Below, piece after piece: positions 11,036 through 20,700 of a stretch of 64,000 bases of DNA. This stretch comes from Rhipicephalus microplus (lineage: Eukaryota; Arthropoda; Arachnida; Ixodida; Ixodidae), in assembly GCF_043290135.1 (NCBI RefSeq), contig NC_134700.1:242423088-242487087 (forward strand), in the 5' to 3' direction. Positions within the stretch are counted from its first letter, which is position 1, and the number at the start of each line of letters is the position of its first letter. A model generated the notes under the pieces. That model was given only the letters and a program-made list of their open reading frames with translations. It was not told where the DNA came from and searched no databases. The translations under genes and the position numbers were made by a program.

Positions 11036-11310
11036 GGTTAGGTTAGGCTAGAATATGATAGGTAGCTGGTGGATCCAGCCTTGAATTATTTGCAGAAAAT
11101 TGCCCCACCCGATTCTCTCTTTGTTAATTGTAGCTAATGTCCTTTGTTTTTTAACTAAACATGAGCAGGCTCTTAAAATAAAAATCGTGCATTGCGCGAC
11201 GTAAGCCTGCATAAGGCGATGGCCTCTGTGCTTATTCCACATGCACTCTAATGCCGGTACTCTATCTCGCTGCACTATACTCCAAACATTATTGTCACTT
11301 ATCACCAGTC

Positions 11311-11577
11311 TTATTGGAGGTCTCTAGCATTCAAAAATTGCAAAAAAAGTCGCGACACTTGTTTCCTGAAGATCGAGTGACCACGTGGAAACACAATATC
11401 AGTCACGCTGCCACAAGGCTTGCCTAAACGTTGCAGTTCCTCAAATAAACTTTGAAGTTCCTTCTTAAGCTCATGACACCTAAGCAAATAGTGTTTTATA
11501 GCATTACTTTCCTTGCACTTCGGGCACAAGGGCGTCGCGGAGAGTCTGATCTTGTGAAGCCATGCTGGTGTACGCGC
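11311..11577 (-). pseudogene. LINE pol: C-terminal Cys/His knuckle
   Basis: In phase with the RNase H, it reads ARTPAWLHKIRLSATPLCPKC and then NAIKHYLLRCHELKKE. This is the C-x2-C...H...C arrangement at the end of many RNase H LINEs. The ORF ends at 11311-11313, and about 275 bp of 3' untranslated region follows to the element end. Confidence 0.8.
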
Positions 11578-12219
11578 TTATCCCGTTCGGATGCGATGAA
11601 GCAAGCAGGCCTCTTCCCTTGATAGCCCTTTTGTCACACATGGCTGTTGAGGCGTCAGCCATAACAAGTGACAATGCTTTTTGACAGCTTCTCGTAAGAT
11701 ACGCTGATTGTCTTTGGGAGCCTTCTTCGTTGGTGTAAGCTCCAGAGCACTCCGGGCAAGTCTGTCAGCCGCCTCATCACCCGCTATACCCACATGTGAT
11801 GGAATCCATTGAAACTTTATGTTGATACCAATGTAATGCTGGTCTTTAAGGATTCGCAATGATCTTTGAGTGCATTTATTCAAAACCAATCCGTGTTTTA
11901 GCCGTTGCAAAGCGGGCTTACTGTCCGAAAGCAGCACAACTTGTTGCGGCCTACAAAACTTCAGTTTCTTCAGTGCTGCCTGAATTGCCACGCTTTTACA
12001 AGCTGTCGATGAAACAACGCACTCGAGTCGCGCTGCCCAGGACGCCATTAGACACGGGATCACAAACGCTGCAGCACATGCTCCGTGCACTATGTCGACT
12101 GATTCATCGGGGAAAACTTTCGAATGATCGCTGCACTTTTCTTCAATATATTCATATACAAAAGAACGTACTACTGCTGTGGGTGTGTAACGCTTGCTGT
12201 GGATCCAACGAGTCGTCAC
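11578..12219 (-). pseudogene. LINE pol: RNase H domain
   Basis: Recognised by VVLLSDSKPALQRL (third acidic motif) and FQWIPSHVGIAGDEAADRLAR (fourth motif with the catalytic His and Asp region). The first motif, normally TDGS, is degenerate here (IVHGA), and the glutamate-bearing helix is unclear. An in-frame TAA at 11578-11580 separates it from the C-terminal knuckle. In active LINEs it degrades the RNA strand after reverse transcription. Confidence 0.85.
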
Positions 12220-13009
12220 CTGACAGTCGACATCCGCCTGTGACCAAGGTGGCTCTTGTCAAAGTTGTCTTTGTTCGGGGAAATCGATGCCGAGATGGCG
12301 AAGTGTGTTGAGGGCCACGAAAGTTCGCGATTCTGTGCGTCACCGAAGACGACTGAGTAGTGTTCGTGCTGGGCTCGATTCGCCAAGTTGGCAAAGCTGT
12401 ACCAGCAGTCGTTGAGAGGCGAGAAAACGTAACGGCGAAAGACAAGCTTCATAAAGCACCTTTATGCTCGCTGCAAACTTCGGCACTCCCAAAGTGACTC
12501 TGAGACCTTTACTATGAAGTTTTTCCAGCCGTTCATATTGTGACTCACTCGAACAGATCAGAAGCAATGGGAAACGCACACGATTGACAATTACTGACGC
12601 GTGTAACTTTATCATTGATGTTGGGTGGCTCTCCCAGCTTCTTCCGGCCATCCTTCAAAGAACGTTTACACGGGGTGACAGCGCTGACATTGTCTGGTCT
12701 ATTACCCGTCGCCAATTTATCCTGGTGCCTAGTGTGTCTCCAAAGAATCTCATGTACTTAACTTGCTCAATTGAGCAATCAGGAAGTAATATTTTCAGCG
12801 TTCTTTCTCGTCGCATACCTGAGAATAGCATAAATAGAAACTTTTCAGCTGATATTATTAGTCAAATAGATTTAAAATAGCATTGTGCGGAGAGTATAAC
12901 TCTTTGGCCAATCATTTGTAATCGCCTATGCTGATATCCAGACAGCCAAATGCTTATGTTGTAAGCCTAAATTGATATTTGAACTGTCTTGCTCCCAATC
13001 TTGAGAGCA
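12220..13009 (-). pseudogene. LINE pol: RT palm motif C, thumb and connection
   Basis: Continues the same frame after the insertion. Motif C reads AYNISIWLS near 12944-12966, where related proteins have ADDISIWLS, so both catalytic aspartates are lost. Downstream are a thumb-like KYMRFFGDTLGTRINW segment and the conserved LEKLHSKGLRVTLGVPKFA block. Several in-frame stops, including one next to motif C and one at 12340-12342, interrupt it. Confidence 0.8.
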
Positions 13010-13019
13010 TTAGGTAAAC

Positions 13020-13556
13020 GGCGTCACAGGGAACGAACATGCCGATACTGCCGCGCGGGAAGCTCTTGAAGGAACACGAGAAGAAGTCATACAACTTTCG
13101 CGGACCAATGCTGCCAGTAATCTTCGATGACTTGCGCGTGAAATAACGTTTTCACTATGGTGCCCACCAAGCAACGAGACAAATTGTCAAAACCACGTGT
13201 CCTCTTTGATGGCTTTCCCCGTGCCCACTGGGCTCGACTGAAGAGAAGCCACCCTTCTTCATCGCTTATGGCTAAAAGTGGCATTTACAAAATCTTATTC
13301 CTTTGTCATAGGAAGGGCCGACAACGCTCTGTGCGATGCCTGTCGTTGCGAAGAGACGCTACATCACATCCTGTGCGACTGTCCGTTGCATGACATCCAG
13401 AGACAGCCACAGGCGTCCGTTCTTGCACGCATCGACAACAGCCAAATGTCTGTGGACACTATTATGTCATGTGCCCGAGTGAAGACATTGCAACAGAAGA
13501 CAACAAAAGCTCTGTTGAAATTCCTACGCGACACGGACTTGAACAAGCGGCTGTAA
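13020..13556 (+). pseudogene. LINE RNase H end and C-terminal knuckle in the 741-bp insert
   Basis: Begins with VTGNEHADTAAREALEGTRE, the last RNase H motif (G-N-E-x-A-D-x-A-A-R). After several stops and shifts it reads CDACRCEETLHHILCDCPLH (C-x2-C...H...C knuckle). It ends with KALLKFLRDTDLNKRL and a TAA at 13554-13556. This C-terminus is shared with fragments at 15.3, 18.7, 43.2 and 61.2 kb, so they belong to one LINE superfamily. Confidence 0.85.
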
Positions 13557-13760
13557 CAGCAATGTCACACACCGCGAAAGACAAGACTGGACTATGAGTG
13601 CGCACGCGTGTGCTGCCGAATGTGCTGTGTTTATCTCTCTTCCCTCTCTGCTCCCTATCTTTCGTCTCCCACATCCCCCTCCCATGCACAGGGTAGCAAA
13701 CCGGCTACCTGTAGGCTGGTTACCTTTCTGCCGTATTTTCCTATTATTTTCCTTCCTTCC
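13020..13760 (+). mobile_element. 741-bp 5'-truncated LINE inserted in the older LINE
   Basis: Flanked by a target-site duplication: TTAGGTAAAC at 13010-13019 and TTAGGCAAAC at 13761-13770 (9 of 10). Subtracting 751 bp restores the reading frame of the interrupted reverse transcriptase exactly, which proves an insertion. The insert starts inside an RNase H domain and ends in a 3' UTR with CAGGGTAGCAAACCGGCTACC and a (CCTT)n-like tail. Orientation is opposite to the host LINE. Confidence 0.92.
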
Positions 13761-13770
13761 TTAGGCAAAC

Positions 13771-14290
13771 CAACGATGGCCATAATAAACAACATTGGAG
13801 ACAGAACACTGCCCTGTGGCACTCCTCTGGTAACTTTTCTTGAGCTACTGAGCACTGTCCCTAACTTCACGTGCATCAAGCGATCACTAAAAAACGCCTG
13901 AACAAAGCGTAAAAGGTGCCCTGTTATTCCCATAGACGCAAGATCACAAATTATTGCCCCTTCGAACACGCAGTCGTACGCTTTTGAAACGTTCAGGAAT
14001 AATGCCAGAGTTGAAAAGCCATATGCTCGTTGGTGTTCTATGAGACTCACCAAGTCCAAGATGTTGTCCTGTGCACTCAACCGTTGCCGAAACCCCGTCA
14101 TACATTGTGGAAAGGCCTTGTGATTCTCCATCCACCATGTCAGCCGAACACAGGCCAGCTTCTCTACCAGCTTCGCAACGCACGAAGTTTGTGATACGGG
14201 TTTATATGATGCCAGTTCTGTTCTGACTTTATCTGGCTTCAGCACTGGAACGACCCAGGCGATTTTCCAGGCTTGAGGAGTGTTTCCCGA
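13771..14290 (-). pseudogene. LINE pol: RT fingers and first part of the palm
   Basis: In order: a YKPVSQTSCVAKLVEKL segment, GFRQRLSAQDNILDL, motif A as ALFLNVSKAYD (usually FLDVSKAYD, so a catalytic Asp has become Asn), and GVPQGSVLSPMLF (motif B). The frame then runs into the inserted plus-strand LINE after VGLP at 13761-13770. It continues in phase on the far side of the insert. Confidence 0.85.
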
Positions 14291-15098
14291 CTACGAAACA
14301 TAGCTGAAACGCATCAGAAGCATACTCTTCACTTTTGCATGCAGATTTGAGATCATTAGGTTTGTAATTCCGTCAGGTCCAGGAGCACAGCGTCGATAGA
14401 GACAACTGATGGCTGACGTAAATTCCCGCAGCGGGAACGGTGCATCGACGGCATATGTAGAATGAGGCGGAAGAGGGTAAGGTAGTTCACTTTTTCTTCC
14501 AATTACATAGACGTCAGCAAATTCTTCGTCTAGAGACAGCATTAATGTATCCTTGAATAATGCGAGAGCAATGAACAGTCTCAAAGGCTGGGGCGTACGT
14601 GCTTCCGACACTATTTACTACTCGCCATATCCTTGACAGTGGTTAAATACACTTACACTCTCACAAAACGTTGCCTATTGTTTGCTCCGAAGTTTGTTGC
14701 TGTGTCGCCGTATTGCTGCATTAAGCCTCTTGAACTGATTTTTGCTAGCATGTTCGCCACCTCTCCACATAATCCTTTTCTCGGCCCTTCTTCTAAACGC
14801 ACACAAATAACGGAGTTTTAATTCCGTGGCTGGAAAATGTGCAGGTAGCTTAAGCACAGTGGTTGCAGCCCCTTTGCTCACCAGCATATCCTGAAACATA
14901 TCCCCTGATCGGGGATTTAGATGCTCTCGGTAGCGATCCCAATTTATTACTTTGCAGGAATTAGCTACCGCCGTATGGTAGCCAGAAACATTGATAAATA
15001 TAAGAAAATGGTCACTTCTCATTCTGTTCGGAGCTGTTCGACACATAAGTTGAACGTCTGTTGAATGCAAAGTCAGGTCAATAATACTTCTACAAGCT
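14291..15098 (-). pseudogene. LINE pol: endonuclease C-terminus and RT N-terminal linker
   Basis: Reads from CRSIIDLTL through SDHFLIFIN, the final motif of LINE apurinic-type endonucleases (usually SDHFPI). A basic linker follows, then CAPGPDGITNLMI, the start of the RT finger region (PGPDGI motif). Stops at 14675-14677, around 14612 and at 14291-14293 interrupt the frame, but all pieces are in one phase. The catalytic part of the endonuclease is lost to 5' truncation. The intact protein would nick target DNA in the nucleus to prime reverse transcription; this copy is inactive. Confidence 0.8.
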
Positions 15099-15109
15099 TA
15101 ATGTCCAAA

Positions 15110-15317
15110 GAATGTTGCATTGCCACCATTCGCAATGTGACAAGCTAAGCAATAAGATGCTCAACTCTTTCATTGGCAAGGCTATATTATCAAAGCTGCT
15201 GTCTCACTGCAGTAGCTTTTGGCGATTGAGCAACGTGAATTACCGAACTAATATGGTAATTTGCTCATGAAGAGGCGTGTCACAATCGCATCTGCGAAGT
15301 TCATTGTGCATAAGGAA
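15110..15317 (+). repeat. 3' part of the dispersed repeat split by the LINE
   Basis: Matches 31140-31340: shared words include GCTGTCTCACTGCA and GCTAAGCAA/GCTAAGCAAT. Together with 10660-11035 it makes one copy of the 30893-31345 repeat. Confidence 0.7.
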
Positions 15318-15384
15318 TGGCGGACAACGCTCTCTGCGATGCCTGTCATTGCGAAGAGACGCTACACCACATCCTCTGCGACTG
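15318..15384 (+). mobile_element. Short LINE knuckle fragment
   Basis: About 67 bp encoding ADNALCDACHCEETLHHILCD, nearly the same as 13315-13382. It ends where the SINE begins. Confidence 0.7.
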
Positions 15385-15628
15385 CCCCGCCACAGTGGTT
15401 TAGTGGGTAAAGTACTCGGCTACTGACCAACACGTCGTGGGATCAAATCCCGGCGGTGGCGGCTGCATTTCCGATGGAGGCGGAAATGTTGTAGGCCCCT
15501 GTACCCAGATTTTGGTGCACGTTAAAGAACCTAGGTGGTCGAAATTTCCGGAGCCTTTCACTACGGCGTCTCTTATAATCATTTGGTGGTTTTGGAACGT
15601 TAAACCCCACATATCGATCAATCAATTA
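15385..15628 (+). mobile_element. Ruka-like tRNA-derived SINE, near full length
   Basis: The tRNA-like head has an A box (TGGTTTAGTGG) and a B box (GGATCAAATCC, consensus GGTTCRANNCC), so it would have been transcribed by RNA polymerase III. The body contains GCACGTTAAAGAACC, GAAATTTCCGGAGCC and GTTAAACCCCACAT, and the 3' end is (ATCA)n. A 7-bp GCGACTG occurs just before (15378-15384) and after (15637-15643), a possible but weak target duplication. Mobilisation would depend on a partner LINE. Confidence 0.9.
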
Positions 15629-16512
15629 ATTCTCACGCGACTGTAGCAAGCAGCTCACGTGACCGCACGTTTTTTGATTGCGCGTCACCTTTGCTGTCCG
15701 TTTTGTAATAAACTTAGAGTGATTTATGTAACGATTGTGTGAACATAGCAGTGGGGGTTTATTCAAATAACTATGAGGTCCGCATGCAGGGATTCCTGCA
15801 TGCTGACCATCATCTAGATTGATCTGTAATGATCTTTATCAACACGAATTAGCCCGTAGTCGGAATTCGGCGGCCTTCCCTTGCCGCTTTTTGAGAGGCT
15901 GTTTTCCGCTCGCCCATGTCGGGCCACGCCTGCATGCATGAAATTGTGTAGCTGAGTCGTAGAGACGGCGCCCAGAATGGGTTCGTCTCGTTGAACAACG
16001 TGAACGGCTTTCCTGTGAACTAAAGAACATGCACGTTAATTAGTTTTTTTTCATATCTCCGCTCGTTTTCGCTTGCCTACTATACCAAGCTCGCTCCACG
16101 CAAGCGAACGTTGGGGTTTTATTTGTTGAAATTTACACGCATTGTGCGCGTTAGCCAGGTACTATCACAGTTCTCGCTAAGCTTTCTTGAACGCTCACGC
16201 TGGCCTTCAAGAACATTTGTTATAGGAAAGGAGCTCATACCACTGGGCTGCTTTTTTTATTCCGTTGCTGCCGCACAGATCAGAGCAGCCACAACTGCAC
16301 ATATTGCAACGCTCGTTTCTTTTTTTTTCACTTTTATTTCATTAGACTTCCGCGCACATAGTCTTCAGGAATGCTCAGCCGAAACTGCACCTCATTCTTT
16401 GAGAAGATTCACGAATATTGTAGATCATTCTGCTAAGATTGCGCACAAGACGCGGACACTCGAGAGTGGTCGAGAGCTTGCGCCACGACCAATGATACTA
16501 TAGTTTTGAGCG

Positions 16513-16513
<1 letters not shown>
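15629..16513. other. Unassigned stretch
   Basis: A short direct repeat with ATGCAGG/CCTGCATG words lies near 15780. No coding domain was recognised. Confidence 0.4.
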
Positions 16514-16584
<71 letters not shown>

Positions 16585-16618
16585 GGGCGCGCGCGCGCGC
16601 ACACGCACACAAACACAC
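16514..16618. repeat. (CA)n / (CG)n dinucleotide microsatellite
   Basis: Mostly CA repeats with embedded CGCGCGCG runs. The alternating purine-pyrimidine sequence can adopt left-handed DNA. Long Cys/Val frames over it are repeat translations. Confidence 0.95.
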
Positions 16619-18695
16619 GGGACGCAGATGAATAAATACCACACAGACACAGGAACCGGGTTTTCTTCAATTGTGCCCCGTGTTTTTATTTTTTTGCGCT
16701 TCATAACTATGACCCAACACAAACTCACTCAACTGTCAGTGCTACTGAGCAGTGATGAGGCTGGATTACTCGAGAGCATATGTATGAATGCCGACCCACT
16801 TTGTTACTTGTCAGATGATTGATAGCCGACGCTCTGATTTGACCTTTCGTTCACCGACCACAATTTTGGCCAAATAAACAGTTTGGTCCGAATATCTAGT
16901 CTCCTTTCTTCGGCCACGTCACGAACCCGTGGCAATATAACCATACTGAAGGAACAAACTCTCTCGCTGCGGCGAGGCAGCAGTGAACACAGTCTAACTG
17001 CTGTTTGCCAATATGGCCGATCGCGCTTACCGCCAAGTAACGCATATAGGCGCAAGCCATATATACCGCCTGAAACCCTCCCCTTCACCTATCCACCTTT
17101 TAACCCCGCCAAGACCCTTTTCGACCCTCCATGATGGTCTGGTGGCTATGGTGCTCGACCGTTTACCCGAAAGGTCACGCGATAGCGCATCGATAATGAA
17201 AGCACAACTTCAATAACGCCATCGTTTTCTTTTTCTTCATTGAGTGCAAGAGGCCGGGTCAAAGATGAAAAATATTGGTTTAAGTTCGTATTAAGCTGAC
17301 ATGCACCCAAAGAAAACAATCTTTGGGGTCAGCAACATTCAAAACCTGCTATTGTATGGTATAGTAACATTCATTGAAGTCCTGCAGAGCTTGTTTCAAT
17401 ACGCAACGGGCCGCCACCCAACTTGTACCTTACAATAGAATGTTGACTATGTATATATCCTCACTCTCACAGATTTTTTATGCTTGGTGTCAAAAGATAG
17501 AGTAGCGTGACAACGCGTATATAGTTACGTATCTTGGGGGACAAAAAGAAGCCGCCTGCTTCCCTAGTTACCTGCTCCGTCTTTGTCAATTTGATATTTA
17601 TGCGCCTGCGCTTCTCATTTTTTGTTCCGTGTATGGTTCTTTGGCAACCTCAATATGTTTCGGGTTTCGTTACAAGACTGTATCTAAATGAGTGTACTTC
17701 TATATCAGGAGAGTTAGAGCATTCGCGAGACCTACAGCGACAACCTTGTTCATCGCGAGCAATCTGCCCAACTCTTTATACCCAACAACTCGTCCTGTGC
17801 GTCCAAGAACCAAGCACTTCATTTTCTGTCACGTCTCGTCGTGTTCTGTTGCCATTGAGGCAAAGACAGCCCTAAGCTGACGTAAGCAAGTTTATCCCAC
17901 ACACTCGTCTCGTTTTCTATTGAAACCTAACGATGTTGAACTGAAGCTGCTGAAAGCCCTTATAGCGCAACATGTCTTCTTCTGTACGGTCGGAAACCAA
18001 AATGCCCTACTCATGCAATAAACCCGTTTCAACCCACTCATTGAGGTTTATTTGAGGACCCTTGCACTCTGGTTTGCCAAGCGAGGCGATTACACCTTTA
18101 TATAGGCTGAAAACTGCGACACGAACGGCGTGTGGCGTACTAATGCTTTTCCCGATTTGTTTCTGGCCTGCGCGAGAAACACAAAAGCCATGAGTGCTTT
18201 TCTTGCTCCTAATTTATCACTGCAGTGCGCTATTTATGCCAAGTGAAGCTGGCAGTGATGGCTTTTCATCAAAGATAAGATTTCAGTTACAGTTGATAAG
18301 GTATACGACTTGATGTTCGTTCCCCAATGAATTATTTGTATCAAGTATATCAACCATATGTCAATAAGGGCTCTGCTACGAGGCACTTCTGCAATCTTGT
18401 TCAGGAAGAAAATCCAGAGTCCACCATCTACTAAACAGAGTAAGAAACAGATACCTAAAGCTAAGATGAAAGCACCGTAGTGCCGATCTCAAAACTTTTT
18501 TGATGATAAAACCATAACGAAAGACTGTCTGTTACTCCAGAGCGTTGTGTTACAATTATTATAGCAAAGCTCTGTATTTAAAAAAAAGAAAAAGTAACTA
18601 ACAACGGCATCTATCCAAATTAAGGACTTCTGGCATTTTCTTCAACTAAAATTTTGGCAGCTAGGTTATTGACTAGGAAATTTTCAGGTGACTAC
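16619..18695. other. Unassigned stretch with a weak LTR-like patch
   Basis: At 16800-16945 there is an LTR-end-like sequence (GCCAAATAAACAG followed by GTCTCCTTTCTTCGGCCACG) that vaguely recalls tick LTRs. No matching copy or coding part is present. The rest has only short unrecognised frames. Confidence 0.3.
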
Positions 18696-18699
18696 GATA

Positions 18700-19110
18700 C
18701 TTGACAGTGCTGCTGTGATCATTGCGGCAGCGATGAAACAATAGAGCACGTTCTCTGTCACTGCCCTCGCTACAGCGTGCAAGGACGCCCGCTAGCTGCT
18801 GCGTTAGCCCGCCTTGACGACAGACCTTTGTCAGAACAGTGGGTGCTCGAAAGCCAACATGATCTGTCTTCGCACAGAAAATCAGTGAAGACCTTATTTA
18901 AACGTTTTGCGTAGCAGTGGCCTATGAAATAGGCTATAGCAATTCCGCTCTCTTTTTTTTCTTTTCTTTTTGGCACGTCTATCTTGATCTTCGCTTTGTT
19001 CACATCGTCCTTCCCAAATTCCCGTTCCCTTAGTGCAGGGTAACAAACCGGATGCCAATGTTTCTGGTTATCCTCCCTGCCTTTCCCTCATTTTATTATC
19101 TCTCTCTCTC
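18700..19110 (+). mobile_element. LINE 3' end, 5'-truncated
   Basis: Encodes CDHCGSDETIEHVLCHCPRY (C-x2-C...H...C knuckle), then RLDDRPLSEQWVL, and a stop at about 18914. The 3' UTR contains CAGGGTAACAAACCGGATGCC and ends with (CT)n near 19105. Same superfamily as the 13.0-kb insert; the retained coding part is only about 70 codons. Confidence 0.85.
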
Positions 19111-19408
19111 TCCACGATACTCCATATAGTATTTGCTTTTCTAATCTAAAAGAAACTCCTGGTTTGAAAAAGGGGGAGATCTTTTGTCCCGCCTTCAGTC
19201 TTTTCTTATATTTCTGTTAAAATGGGGGCAGCTTAGAGATTTATTTTCTTTCCAGCATTCTTGAAGTCTAGTGCCAGTGTGCCCAATAAAATACACACTT
19301 AGCAGCTCACACGCTGTGATGACAGCAGACATCCTCCATCAGACGCTGTAAAAATTAGAATAACGTGTAGACATCAATTTTTGTACAGTTTCTTGAACCG
19401 TTAACAGA

Positions 19409-19645
19409 TTGGTTGATATATGGGGTTTAACGTCCCAAAACCACCATATGATTATGAGAGACTCCTTAGTGGAGGACTCCGGAAGTTTTGACCACCTGGG
19501 GTTCTTTAACGTGCACCCAAATCTGAGCACACGGGCCTAAAGCATTTCCGCCTACATCGGAAATGCAGCCACCACAGTCGGGATTCGCTCCCGTGACCTG
19601 TGCGTCAGCAGCCGAGTACCTCAGCCACAAGACCACCGCTGCGGG
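19409..19645 (-). mobile_element. Ruka-like SINE, full length with perfect 14-bp TSD
   Basis: A minus-strand copy from the head (TGGTCTTGTGG A box; GGAGCGAATCC B box) to the (ATCA)-type end. The 14-bp sequence GAACCGTTAACAGA occurs at 19395-19408 and 19646-19659 with no mismatch. This shows a clean retroposition event and suggests a fairly recent insertion. Confidence 0.95.
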
Positions 19646-19968
19646 GAACCGTTAACAGAGATATGGTAGACTCAAGCTACGCTTGATACAGAGGTTATCC
19701 AACTTAGTCACAACGTTCAGTCTTTTACGCTACTGAAAATTCAACCGCGACAGTGGCAGCGCTAAATATACGCCAATGGCAGGAAAGCAACATACCTTAA
19801 TCTTTACTCAGCCAATTTTAATGCAGCTGCGACCAGCGCTGCTCAAGTTATTTTGTTGACTGAAGATGGCTTGATTATAAATAGAATACCGTACGGAATT
19901 TCCGCTACAGCCCGAAAAAAAGAGGACTAAGCAGGTCTGACCAAAATTGACTGCGAGAACATGAATCA

Positions 19969-20700
19969 GTTTAGTTCAGTTCAGTTCAGTTTATTTATTT
20001 TTACTTTCGTACAAAACATACATGCTTACATAAACATACAGGAGGAGGTCCCAGAGCACTTGGCTGAAGGGGGACCTCCTGTCAGAAAATGTGATAAATA
20101 TGCACAAGTAAAATGCAGCAACGTGGAATAAGTAATACAACTAAATCGAATACAGACTAAAAAACAAATTTTAACAATCATAAGTACAACAAAACACTGC
20201 AAATAACATATAAAAAATAAAAGAAAAACCCAAATATTATTGACGAAACGAACAGAGGAACGAAAAAAGCAAGAAAAAGATGAGTGGCTGTGGCACCATA
20301 AAGAGTGCATGAATATAAACAGGTGTAGATAATATTGCCCATCTTAGAATTTTATGGTATCCAGCAGAAAACTAAATAATGTGTTTTTAAAAATAGCTAA
20401 TGATGAAGACTGCTTCACGTTAAAGGGAAGACTGTTCCAGGTTGATAAGGACGTGCAATAACCAGAGTGTTTTCCATAATTAGTATGGACTAATGGCAAT
20501 AATAAATTGTTGTTAGCTGCAAATCTTGTTCGGTTTGTGTTTACTAGAACAGCGTGAGGAAATATGTTTACTGGGGGAGGGTTCTTCATTATTTTAAATA
20601 ACACTATGGACAAATTGTATTTAACAAGGTTGTCTAATGATAGGATTCTGTTATTATGAAGAATGCTTAAGTAAAGAACCTTACTTTCCTATAGTCTGTG
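19969..20700 (-). mobile_element. CR1-like LINE 3' end
   Basis: On the minus strand it reads LDNLVKYNLSIVLFKIMKNP, then RFAANNNLLLPLVHTNYGK, then TWNSLPFNVKQSSSLAIFK, the typical C-terminal pattern of CR1/Jockey-like LINEs (N-Y-GK...WNSLP). The frame ends at 20344-20346. The 3' UTR contains AATAAATAAA and a (CTGAA)n tail at 19969-19992. It is a different family from the RNase H LINEs: no knuckle and no RNase H. Confidence 0.75.

Larger units (their letters stand above)
11036..15100 (-). mobile_element. Long 5'-truncated LINE with RNase H, interrupted by a younger LINE
   Basis: One minus-strand reading frame can be followed from about 15098 down to 11311 once the 751 bp added by the insertion at 13010-13770 is discounted. 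It gives about 1,000 codons: end of endonuclease, reverse transcriptase, RNase H and a C-terminal Cys-rich knuckle. This order is that of RNase H-bearing LINEs such as the I group. It is decayed by in-frame stops but shows almost no frameshifts. Its right (5') end breaks off inside the endonuclease at about 15098. Its left (3') end finishes near the telomere-like GGTTAGGTTAGG at 11037-11048. It sits in the middle of a dispersed repeat whose halves flank it. Confidence 0.85.

Noticed and set aside
11031..11049. Telomere or interstitial telomere array
   Set aside because: Only two TTAGG units; better explained as the LINE 3' boundary.
16425..16728. Cys-rich minus-strand frames
   Set aside because: Translations of the (CA)n tract.
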